Shown here piece after piece: positions 1-9,076 of a stretch of 64,000 nt of DNA. Both the position numbers and the translations under genes were made by a program. The notes under the pieces were generated by a model, which worked only from the letters and a program-made list of their open reading frames with translations, was not told where the DNA came from and did no database searches. Position 1 is the stretch's first letter. Each line of letters opens with the position of its first letter. The stretch lies in assembly GCF_000466985.1 (NCBI RefSeq), contig NZ_BATC01000002.1:1-64000 (forward strand), in the 5' to 3' direction. Source of the stretch: Brevundimonas abyssalis TAR-001 (GTDB lineage Bacteria; Pseudomonadota; Alphaproteobacteria; Caulobacterales; Caulobacteraceae).

Positions 1-201
1 GGGGAACCCTCAGTGGGGGGACCTTTACCCTGCACTGGTGAGTGGTGGGGCGCTGCCGTCCCGTCCCGGATAGCCGCTGGCGCGGCTTCCGGGATGACAA
101 GGGGCTAGGCTTGGCTCCGTCGGGGCTGTCGGGATGCGCCCCATTGCCCTTTCGCACTGCACAATCCATGCTCGCTCCCCTGACGTCGCCAGCGAGGGGA
201 T

Positions 202-1894
202 ATGCCGGACGACAGGCTGGAGGTCGCGGCGGGGTTCGCTACGGAGCGGGGGCCGCGGGCGGATAATCAGGACTTTGGCGGGGTGCACCTGGCTCGCCCG
301 AGGAGCAGCGCCTGCATGGGGTGATCGCGGCCATTGCGGATGGCGTCGGCGGGGCCCGGGGCGGGCGCGTGGCGGCCGAGCTGGCGGTGCGCAGCTTCAT
401 CGACGGCTATCTGGACCAGAAGCCCCTGTCGGGGGTGGCGGCGTCGGCGACGGCGGCCTTGCGCGGGTTCAACCGCTGGCTCCATGCGACCGGGCGCAGC
501 GACCCCAAGATGGAGGGCGCGGCGGCCACGTTCACGGCCATGATCCTGCGCGGGCGCGAAGCGACGGTGGTCCATGTGGGCGACAGCCGGGCGTGGCACT
601 GGCGCGACGGGGTGCTGACCCGTCTGACCGACGACCATGTGCTGAACCGGCCGGGGCAGGACCACATGCTGTTCCGCGCCGTGGGCATCGAGTCCGACGT
701 GAAGCTGGACGTGCGGGTGCAGGCGCTGGAGCCGCACGACCGGTTGCTGCTGACCACCGACGGGGCGCACCGGGCGCTGAACGAGGCCGAGATCGGCCGC
801 ATTCTGGGCCGCCGCGCCTCGCCGGACGCCGACGCCCAGGCCGTCGTCCAGGCGGCGCTGGCGGCGGACGGGCAGGACAACGCCACCGCCATCGTCATCG
901 ACGTGATCCGCACCGGGGCGCTGGACTGGGCGTCGCTGGGGCCCGCAGCGAGGCCCTGCCCATGCCGCCGCCGCCGAAGGCCGGCGAGATCGTGGACGAC
1001 TGGCGGCTGGAGCGGCAACTGGCCGACGGGCGGCACACGCGGCTGTTTCTGGCGCGGGATCGGCAGGGGGGCGACCCCGTGGTGCTGAAATTTCCCAAGC
1101 CCGGAAAGCTGCCCGAGGCGGACCTGCGCGCCATCCTGCTGCGCGAGGCCTTCATCGGCCAGCATGTGGACAGCCCCCATCTGGGCCGGACCCTGCCGGT
1201 CGACCCGGCGCGTCAGAGCCGGCTGTACAACGTCCAGCCCTTCTATGAGGGCGGCACCCTGCACGGGCGGCTGTCGCGGGGCGAGCCCATCCCCATGGCC
1301 GAGGGGGTGGCCATCGCGGCCTGCATCGCGCGGGCGGTCATGGCCCTGCACCGGCAGGGGGTCGTGCACCGGGACATCAAGCCGGACAATGTGATCCTGG
1401 GCCCGGACGGCGGGGTCAAGCTGATCGACCTGGGCGTGGCCAGGGTGGAGCGGGTGGAGGAGACCGGCGCGCGGGCCCCGGGCACCCCCGGCTTCGTGGC
1501 CCCGGAGATGTTCGCGGGCGACAGCGACGGGGACGAGAAGACCGACCAGTTCGCCCTGGGCGTGACGCTGTACCGGCTGTTCGCGGGCGAGGCGCCGTGG
1601 GGCGAGATCGATCCGGACAGCCGCCTGCCGTACGAGCGGCCCACGCCCCTGACGCGGCGGCGGCCGGACGCGCCCGCCTGGCTGGAGGCGGCGATCATGC
1701 GGGCCATCGCGCCGGACCCGGCCCACCGCTGGGCCGACGTGCAGGATCTGGTGCAGGCGCTGGAGAGCGGCGGGGCGCTGGCGGTGGAGCCGGCGCGCGA
1801 GATGTCGCTGCTGGAGCGCGACCCGGTGCGGTTCTGGAAGGGAGTCAGCCTGGTGTTGCTGATCGCCCTGATCGTGTCGCTGGTGCTGGGGTAA
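202..1894 (+). CDS. Bifunctional PP2C-type protein phosphatase / Ser-Thr protein kinase, membrane-anchored (two frameshifts)
   Basis: The protein would both phosphorylate and dephosphorylate Ser/Thr residues. The N-terminal half is a PP2C phosphatase: RADNQD near residue 22, ADGVGG, HVGDSRAW, TTDGAHR and GQDNAT supply the metal-binding acids. The second half is a kinase: VVHRDIKPDN near residue 390, KLIDLGVAR (DLG in place of DFG), and GTPGFVAPEM. A single C-terminal membrane helix (VSLVLLIALIVSLVLG) would anchor it. The reading frame changes twice: near 290, where one G restores HLGSPEEQ, and near 950, where one G restores LGPGSEALPMPPP. With both bases added the product is about 564 residues, in line with known phosphatase-kinase fusions. 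The ATG at 202 is chosen because it gives the complete first PP2C motif. No adjacent substrate gene is evident. Confidence 0.85.
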
Positions 1895-1906
1895 GAGCAC
1901 CGCGGA

Positions 1907-2355
1907 TCAGGGGCACCCTACCGCGTTCAGGCCGGCTCGCAACGCGTCCCCACCGCCGTCCAGTTCGACCTCGAGCGCGCCGTGCACGGCGATCCAGATG
2001 GGGGTGGCGCGGGCCAGCAGGGCGCGGCCCTCGTCGGTCAGGGTCGCGCGGCGCTGCGCCGGTCCTCGGGATCGATTGAAACGGTCGCCAGCCCCTGACG
2101 CTCCAGCGGCTTGAGGTTGGCAGTCACGGTGGACCGGTCCATGGCCAGCAGGGTCGCCAGCGCGCTGATGGGCGGCGGCGTGGGGCGGTTCAGGCCGTTC
2201 ATCAGCGAGAACTGTCCGCTGGTGATGCCGAGAGGGCGGAACGCCTCGTCGAATCGCCGCGCCAGCCGTCGCGCCGCCCGCTGGGCGTGCAGGCACAGGC
2301 AATGGTCGCGGATGTGCAGGGTGGCCTGGAAGGCGGCGGGGATCGTCTTTGACAT
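1907..2355 (-). CDS. MarR-family transcriptional regulator (one frameshift)
   Basis: A winged-helix DNA-binding protein of about 149 residues after repair. The N-terminal part has the dimerisation helix (AARRLARRFDEAF), the recognition region (ISALATLLAMDRSTVTANL) and the wing (VSIDPEDRRS). The frame then breaks near 2043, and one added base joins it to RRATLTDEGRALLARA, the usual MarR wing-to-helix-5 sequence. The ATG at 2353-2355 is used. The gene is divergent from the glutathione transferase at 2416, and a perfect palindrome lies between the two starts, so it probably represses itself and that neighbour. MarR proteins often sense phenolic or electrophilic compounds; the ligand here is unknown. 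Confidence 0.85.
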
Positions 2356-2367
2356 AGCTGTAATTAT

Positions 2368-2379
2368 GTTGATATCAAC
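2368..2379. promoter_or_regulatory. Palindromic operator candidate between marR-type gene and GST
   Basis: GTTGATATCAAC is a perfect 12-base palindrome. It sits 12 bases before the MarR start and about 36 bases before the GST start, in an unusually A/T-rich stretch. Position and symmetry fit a MarR dimer site covering both divergent promoters; this is inferred from sequence alone. Confidence 0.6.
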
Positions 2380-2415
2380 GTAAAACGCAAGCAGTGAAAC
2401 GGAGAGGAGTGCGTC

Positions 2416-3065
2416 ATGATGCAGGTGTCCGCGTTTAAGTGGGTCCCGCCTTTCGCCCAAGGCTGGTGCGTGACCTCAGGGTCCGGTGGGCTCTGGAGGA
2501 GGCGGGGTTCGGCTATGACGACCACCTTCTGGGCCCCGAGGATCAGGCGTCGCCTACGTACCGGGCCTGGCAGCCGTTCGGTCAGGTGCCGGCCTTTCGC
2601 GACGACCGGGTGGAGATGTTCGAGTCCGGCGCCATCGTCCTCTATCTGGCCCAGAAGTCTGATCAGTTGATGCCTCGGGATGAAGCCGGGCGGGCCATGG
2701 TCATGACCTGGATGTTCGCGGCCCTGAACAGCGTGGAGCCCTTCGTCACCAATCTGGTGCTGATCGACCTGTTCTATGAAGGCGAGAGCTGGACGGTGGA
2801 GCGCCGTCCGCAGGTCGAGGCCGCCCTGCGCCGCCGCCTGGATGATCTTCAGACGGCGCTGGGCGAGCGTCCGTGGTTCGTGGGCGGCCAGTTCAGCGCC
2901 GCCGACATCCTGATGGCCACGGTGCTGAGGAACCTGCGGCACCTGGACATCCTGACGGACTATCCGGCGCTGTCGGCCTATCTGGAGCGGTGCACGGCGC
3001 GGCCGGCATTCAGGCGGGCCCTAGCCGAACAGATGGCGCCGTTCAAGGCGAACGAGCCCGCCTGA
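2416..3065 (+). CDS. Glutathione S-transferase family protein (one frameshift)
   Basis: A cytoplasmic GST of about 216 residues after repair, expected to conjugate or reduce electrophiles with glutathione. The N-terminal thioredoxin-fold begins VSAFKWVPPFAQG in the frame opened by ATG 2416. One missing G near 2461 shifts it to LVRDLRVRWALEEAG, the first helix. FGQVPAF holds the conserved cis-proline, followed by FESGAIVLYLA (the glutamate-serine pair that binds glutathione). The C-terminal helical domain contains FSAADILMATVL, the usual N-capping box. The start has a GGAGAGG ribosome-binding site. Probably controlled by the divergent MarR protein. A 9-bp hairpin follows the stop. Confidence 0.88.
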
Positions 3066-3088
3066 GCCGGGGGTCAGGCAAAGCAAAA

Positions 3089-3110
3089 CGCCCGGTCGGG
3101 CGACCGGGCG
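3089..3110. terminator. Bidirectional hairpin terminator between GST and rpmG
   Basis: CGCCCGGTC and GACCGGGCG form a 9-bp G/C stem with a 4-base loop. It is flanked by AAGCAAAA on the left and CTTTCAATT on the right. It lies between two convergent genes, so it can act for both strands. Confidence 0.7.
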
Positions 3111-3137
3111 CTTTCAATTCAGTCAGCAGATCAAGGA

Positions 3138-3305
3138 TTACTTGATCTTGCCTTCCTTGAATTCGACGTGCTTCTTCGCGACCGGGTCGTACTTACGGAC
3201 GACCATCTTCTCGGTCATGGTGCGGGCGTTCTTCTTGGTGACGTAGAAGAAGCCGGTGTCCGCCGTGGAGTTCAGGCGGATCTTGATGGAAGCCGGTTTG
3301 GCCAT
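3138..3305 (-). CDS. rpmG: 50S ribosomal protein L33
   Basis: A 55-residue basic protein starting [20 protein letters not shown] and ending [19 protein letters not shown] and [13 protein letters not shown] are the L33 signature of the long, cysteine-free alphaproteobacterial type. It sits in the large ribosomal subunit near the E site. ATG at 3305 is the only start giving the conserved N-terminus and the family length. It is a single-gene unit with a terminator just downstream. The lack of zinc-binding CxxC pairs means it is the zinc-independent form. Confidence 0.97.
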   Translation of the reverse strand: MAKPASIKIRLNSTADTGFFYVTKKNARTMTEKMVVRKYDPVAKKHVEFKEGKIK

Positions 3306-3468
3306 CGGGACTACCTTGGAGCAAGCGTCGAAACGTGAGTCTCGGCCGCGAAAATCGGAGCGGCGGAACATACTCAGGCCCGCGCCAAAGTCAACGGCGG
3401 GGCGGACCTTGTGCGCGTGTGCGCCGGTTTTCCTTGTGCGGGGCGGCCTGGCCGTTAGGCTGACGGCC

Positions 3469-4083
3469 ATGAAAAGCACCCTGAAGGCCTTCAGCGCCCC
3501 CGTCGTCATCCTGTCCGCCCTGGCCATCGCCGCCTGCTCCCAGCCCGCCAATGACGAGGCTCCGGCGGCGGAAACCGGGACCGCCGACGCCCAGGACGCC
3601 TTCTTCGCCAATCTGACCGAGCTGTGCGGCCAGCGGTTCGAGGGCGAGGTGGTCACCGACGACCCCGTGGACGACGATTTCCGCGCCCAGCGCCTGCTGA
3701 TGCACGTGCGCGACTGTTCCGACACCGAGATCCGCATCCCGTTCTGGGTCGGCGAGGACCACAGCCGCACCTGGGTCATCACCCGCAACGACGACGGCGG
3801 CCTGACCCTGAAGCACGACCACCGCGACCCGGACGGCACGGAGCACACCCTGCACTGGTACGGCGGCGACACCGAGACCGAGGGCACCGCCACGCGTCAG
3901 GAGTTCCCGGTGGATCAGTTCTCCATCGACCTGTTCAACCGCACCGACGCCCAGGTTTCGACCACCAATGTCTGGGCGGTCGAGGTGAACCCCGGCGACA
4001 CCTATGTCTATGAACTGGCCCGCGAGAACCGCCTGCTGCGCGTCGCCTTCGACCTGACCGAGCCGCTGGAGGACCAGGGCTAG
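3469..4083 (+). CDS. Predicted lipoprotein of unknown function
   Basis: A 204-residue exported protein. The signal peptide starts [15 protein letters not shown] and ends in a lipobox, LAIAAC, with the lipidated cysteine at residue 23. An acidic linker follows ([19 protein letters not shown]), then a globular part rich in charged residues with [32 protein letters not shown] and [14 protein letters not shown]. Two cysteines (LCGQRF and RDCSDTE) could form a disulfide. I recognise no named domain. The start at 3469 is the one that gives a proper signal peptide. It ends in a 4-base overlap with the convergent SMP-30-like gene. Confidence 0.75.
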   Translation: MKSTLKAFSAPVVILSALAIAACSQPANDEAPAAETGTADAQDAFFANLTELCGQRFEGEVVTDDPVDDDFRAQRLLMHVRDCSDTEIRIPFWVGEDHSRTWVITRNDDGGLTLKHDHRDPDGTEHTLHWYGGDTETEGTATRQEFPVDQFSIDLFNRTDAQVSTTNVWAVEVNPGDTYVYELARENRLLRVAFDLTEPLEDQG

Positions 4084-4943
4084 TCCACCTCGATCTCGAA
4101 GATCGTCACGGACGAGGCGACAATCTGGGGGACCAGAAGGCGGCCGCGGCGGGTGTCGTAACCGATGGCGGCGGGCACGGGGATGTCGGCCGCCACCGCG
4201 CGGGCCTCGCCCCCGGCGCTGACGTGATAGACGTTGTGACCGTTCTGGCTGGCCACCAGCAGGCCGCCGTCGGCGAGGGGAACAATGCCGTCGATGCGGC
4301 CGGTGGGCAGGGTCAGTTCCCGCACCACCGCGCCGGTCTGCGCATCGCGGAAGGTCAGCACGTCCGACAGCAGGCCCCCGTGCACCACCAGGCCCTCCGC
4401 CGTCACCGCGACGCCGTTGACCCGGTGCAGGTCGGCCGATCGCGCGACGAACGCCTCCACCGTCCCGTCCGGCTGGATGCGGTACAGGGCGCCGGGGTCG
4501 GTGTCGGTGCCGGAATCGGTGACATAGGCGACGCCCGCCTCGGTGACGTACAGGTCGTTCAGGCGCACCGCGTCCGGCACGTCGATGGAGCGCAGCGGCG
4601 CGCCGGTGCGCCGGTCGAAAATCCGGATGGCTCTCTGGTCCGCCACATGGATCTCGTCGCCCCGGATGAACAGGCCCAAAGGCTCATGGAGGCTAAGGCC
4701 GTCGACGCCGCCCTCGATCCACTTCAGCTCCAGCACCGCGCCCTCGGGCGACACCAGCGAGACGAAGCCGTCGTTGCCGGGCCCGCGCGGCCCCAGGTTG
4801 GCGACGATGTAGCGATCCTCCGCCGCGTCGTAGCGGACCGCCTCGGAGTTCTGGAACCCTACGTCGGCGATCACCTGCTGGGCGGCGGCCGGCGCGGCGA
4901 AGGCCAGGGCGGTGGGCAGGGCGAGCCGGGCGAGGGTCTTCAT
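4080..4943 (-). CDS. Secreted SMP-30/gluconolactonase-like beta-propeller protein
   Basis: A 287-residue periplasmic or secreted protein. The signal peptide is MKTLARLALPTALAFAAPAAA, probably cleaved before QQVIADVG. The rest has the repeating strand pattern of a six-bladed propeller: YDAAEDRYIVANLG, GLFIRGDEIHVADQR, VRLNDLYVTEAGVAYVTDSG, HRVNGVAVTAEGLVVHGG and DGIVPLADGGLLVASQNG. This resembles SMP-30/lactonase and strictosidine-synthase-type proteins. Substrate cannot be told, and the family also includes non-enzymes. Its ATG overlaps the stop of the MazF-like gene as ATGA, so the two are probably translated together, an unusual partner for a toxin gene. Confidence 0.75.
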   Translation of the reverse strand: MKTLARLALPTALAFAAPAAAQQVIADVGFQNSEAVRYDAAEDRYIVANLGPRGPGNDGFVSLVSPEGAVLELKWIEGGVDGLSLHEPLGLFIRGDEIHVADQRAIRIFDRRTGAPLRSIDVPDAVRLNDLYVTEAGVAYVTDSGTDTDPGALYRIQPDGTVEAFVARSADLHRVNGVAVTAEGLVVHGGLLSDVLTFRDAQTGAVVRELTLPTGRIDGIVPLADGGLLVASQNGHNVYHVSAGGEARAVAADIPVPAAIGYDTRRGRLLVPQIVASSVTIFEIEVD

Positions 4944-5299
4944 GGCTGATCTCCGGGAGGAAGGGTCAGTATGGCGTCCAAGCGTCGATGCACTGCGCTC
5001 AAGACGATGGGCGGGGCTCGGCCGATTGGCGAGAGACGTCCGGTTTCGACGGTGGCGATTTTCGCCGTCCTGATCACCGACGGCGCCGGCAAGCCGGCTT
5101 CGCCATAGTCATCCCCAAAGGACACGTCGCCGTCCCATGGTCGATTTTCGGCGCTTGTGATCATGAGAATCCAGACCAGACGCCCCGCGGGTCCCAAGGG
5201 CATGCTGGAAACCACCAGCGCGGGTCGATGCTGCTCGGTATTCCGATCCGTGTAGGGAAAGGGAGCCCGAACGATATCGCCGGGCTCAAAGATCGGCAT
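4940..5299 (-). CDS. PemK/MazF-family toxin of a type II toxin-antitoxin pair
   Basis: A 119-residue protein whose start IFEPGDIVRAPFPYTD matches the first strands of PemK/MazF mRNA interferases, followed by QHRPALVVSS (the conserved RPALV strand). FGDDYGEAGLPAPSVIRT matches the GL...S.V...K/R segment near the catalytic site. MazF-type toxins cut mRNA at short sequences. The start is taken at 5299, because upstream in-frame codons lie inside the antitoxin gene and 5299 gives the family N-terminus. It overlaps the antitoxin by 14 bases, typical of such pairs. The 3' end overlaps the SMP-30-like start. Confidence 0.85.
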   Translation of the reverse strand: MPIFEPGDIVRAPFPYTDRNTEQHRPALVVSSMPLGPAGRLVWILMITSAENRPWDGDVSFGDDYGEAGLPAPSVIRTAKIATVETGRLSPIGRAPPIVLSAVHRRLDAILTLPPGDQP

Positions 5300-5501
5300 A
5301 GGCCCGACGATCCGCTTCGCCGTCCCACTCGTCAAAGGTCGCGAAGGGGTCGTCCTGAACGGGCGCTCTGGCCTTGATCAGCGTGACCCGGCCATCCTTG
5401 ATCTCATAGGCCAGTTCATCGCCTTCCTTCAGACCAAGCGCGTTGCGGACGGCCTGAGGAATGGTCGTCTGGGCCTTGCTGGTAAGACGGCTGGTGATCA
5501 T
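5286..5501 (-). CDS. AbrB/MazE-family antitoxin
   Basis: A 71-residue swapped-hairpin DNA-binding protein. MITSRLTSKAQTTIPQAVRN is the classic AbrB/SpoVT N-terminus, followed by LGLKEGDELAYEIKDGRV. The C-terminal acidic tail (DDPFATFDEWDGEADRR) would wrap and block the toxin. It lies directly upstream of and overlaps the toxin gene. A perfect inverted repeat lies 3 bases before the start codon and is a likely site for autorepression. The pair follows parE on the same strand with a 23-base gap. Confidence 0.88.
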   Translation of the reverse strand: MITSRLTSKAQTTIPQAVRNALGLKEGDELAYEIKDGRVTLIKARAPVQDDPFATFDEWDGEADRRAYADL

Positions 5502-5504
5502 GAC

Positions 5505-5521
5505 GTAAGGATAATCCTTAC
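5505..5521. promoter_or_regulatory. Inverted-repeat operator of the toxin-antitoxin pair
   Basis: GTAAGGATAATCCTTAC is a perfect 8-bp inverted repeat around a single A. It lies 3 bases upstream of the antitoxin ATG and just after the parE stop. AbrB/MazE antitoxins bind such repeats with their toxin to repress the operon, so this is the expected autoregulatory site; binding itself is inferred. Confidence 0.65.
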
Positions 5522-5524
5522 CTG

Positions 5525-7599
<2,075 letters not shown>

Positions 7600-7662
7600 G
7601 CGCCAGTCTTGCCGCGATTCGGGGAGCGATCAGCTAAGCCCCGACGCCTTCGGTAGCAAGCG

Positions 7663-9015
7663 TCAGCGGTTCAGCGCGCGGGCATGGACGGGCAGGGGCC
7701 GCGCCACAGGCCGTCGTGCGGGCGCGCGCCGTCGGGGGTCGTCGATGACTTCCGGCGGCGTCAGGGGCGCAAAGGCCCGCGCCAGCACCGCCATGAACAG
7801 GACCCACGGCAGGTCCTGGTGCCGCAGCAGAACGCTTTCCGACAGGCTCAGCAGCAGGAAGGCGGCCAGATAACCCGCCGCCCAGAAGCCTTCCTGACGG
7901 CCCGCCACGGGCAGGCGCAGGAAGCTGCCCATGACGCCGATCACCACCACGGCGCCCACGGACCAAACCCCGATCCAGCCCAGCTGGATCAGCACCTCCA
8001 GCCAGCCCTGGTGGGCCGAGGGCACGTCCCACTGGTTCTGGACGCGGATGTAGTTGGCCGGGTCGGAATGGAGGCCCCAGAAAGCAGCGTAGCCGTAGCC
8101 GGTCATGGGCCGCTGCTCGCTGAAGCGGCCGATGGCCTCCCAGATTTCGGTGCGCCCGGTCAGGGACGGGTCCTTGCCCAAGGCCTCAAGAATGAACTCC
8201 GGCGCGGAAATCAGGATGCCCACGCCCGCCGCCACGGCCACCACACCGGTCCAGACCCCCGCCACGGCCAGAGCCGGCCCCACCTTTCTCAGCACCCACA
8301 GCCCGCCGATAATCCCGCACGCGGCCATCAGGCACAGCAGGGCGGTCTTGGACTGGGTGCCCAGGATCATCAGCACGCAAAACGGAAAGGCGACCATGGC
8401 CAGCGCCCGGTGTGGCCCCGGCGAGGCCAGCACGGCGGCGGCGGACACGGCCCCCGCCACCATGACCCAGCCCATGGTGTTCTTCTCGTACCAGACGCCG
8501 CGCCACAGCCCGGCGTTGACGTCCTGGTGAATGCCGATGGAGGGCAGGGCCACCACGAAGATCAGGCTGAGCACCGCCAGGATCAGCGCCGTCTGGGTCA
8601 GCAGCACCGGCAGCCGTCGCCCCGGCCAGGCGGCGGCCAGATAGACCGCGAAAAAGGTGCTCATCACCAGGGCGATCACCCGCCGGATGGTGATGTCCGG
8701 CGCCAGCGACCAGTAGCGCGAGGCATAGGCCAGCAACGCCAGAAGAAGCAGGAGAAACAGCGGAAACCACAGCCGCGCCATGGCCTCATACCGCGACGCC
8801 ATCAGGCCGAGGATCGCCACATAGGCCGGCAGCCACATCAGCCGCAGCAGGCTGGAGTCCGCGCCCCCGCCGCTGGACGGCGCGAACACCGGCCCGAGGA
8901 TGGCGCCCGACAGCATGATCAGCAGCCCGATCGACGCCACGCGCTCCCACAGGGCCGGCTCCCGGTAACCGGGCGGCGGCGTCCTGTGCGGGGGTGTGGC
9001 GGGTGTGCGAGTCAC
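7663..9015 (-). CDS. O-antigen ligase / Wzy-like polysaccharide membrane protein
   Basis: A 450-residue inner-membrane protein with about 11-12 hydrophobic segments. The large periplasmic loop carries GTQSKTALLCL and, after it, GRTEIWEAIGRFSEQRPMTG and HQGWLEVLIQLGWIGV, matching the Wzy_C/O-antigen ligase family pattern (arginine, histidine and glutamate in the loop). Such proteins join undecaprenyl-linked glycans to lipid A-core or polymerise repeat units. No sugar-polymer cluster surrounds it: parE and uvrD flank it on the same strand. So the substrate is open, and ligase versus polymerase cannot be decided. Confidence 0.8.
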   Translation of the reverse strand: MTRTPATPPHRTPPPGYREPALWERVASIGLLIMLSGAILGPVFAPSSGGGADSSLLRLMWLPAYVAILGLMASRYEAMARLWFPLFLLLLLALLAYASRYWSLAPDITIRRVIALVMSTFFAVYLAAAWPGRRLPVLLTQTALILAVLSLIFVVALPSIGIHQDVNAGLWRGVWYEKNTMGWVMVAGAVSAAAVLASPGPHRALAMVAFPFCVLMILGTQSKTALLCLMAACGIIGGLWVLRKVGPALAVAGVWTGVVAVAAGVGILISAPEFILEALGKDPSLTGRTEIWEAIGRFSEQRPMTGYGYAAFWGLHSDPANYIRVQNQWDVPSAHQGWLEVLIQLGWIGVWSVGAVVVIGVMGSFLRLPVAGRQEGFWAAGYLAAFLLLSLSESVLLRHQDLPWVLFMAVLARAFAPLTPPEVIDDPRRRAPARRPVARPLPVHARALNR

Positions 9016-9076
9016 GCGGTGGAGGTTGCGCGCCGGGCGTTAAGGATTGGCTTACTGGGAAGCGTGGCCCTCGGGC

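Noticed and set aside
321-1088. Phosphatase and kinase as two separate genes
   Set aside because: The phosphatase frame runs straight into the kinase with one base added, and its true N-terminus (RADNQD) lies in a third frame. A single fused gene with two lost bases explains all parts.
407-1900. Long opposite-strand open frame of nearly 500 codons across the phosphatase/kinase gene
   Set aside because: It is rich in His, Arg and Gln with no recognisable motif, while the plus strand encodes clear PP2C and kinase signatures. It is a GC-bias shadow, like many others in the window.
4080-4943. Naming the SMP-30-like protein a gluconolactonase
   Set aside because: The propeller repeats are clear, but I cannot identify the calcium-binding catalytic residues with confidence, so the specific reaction is not claimed.
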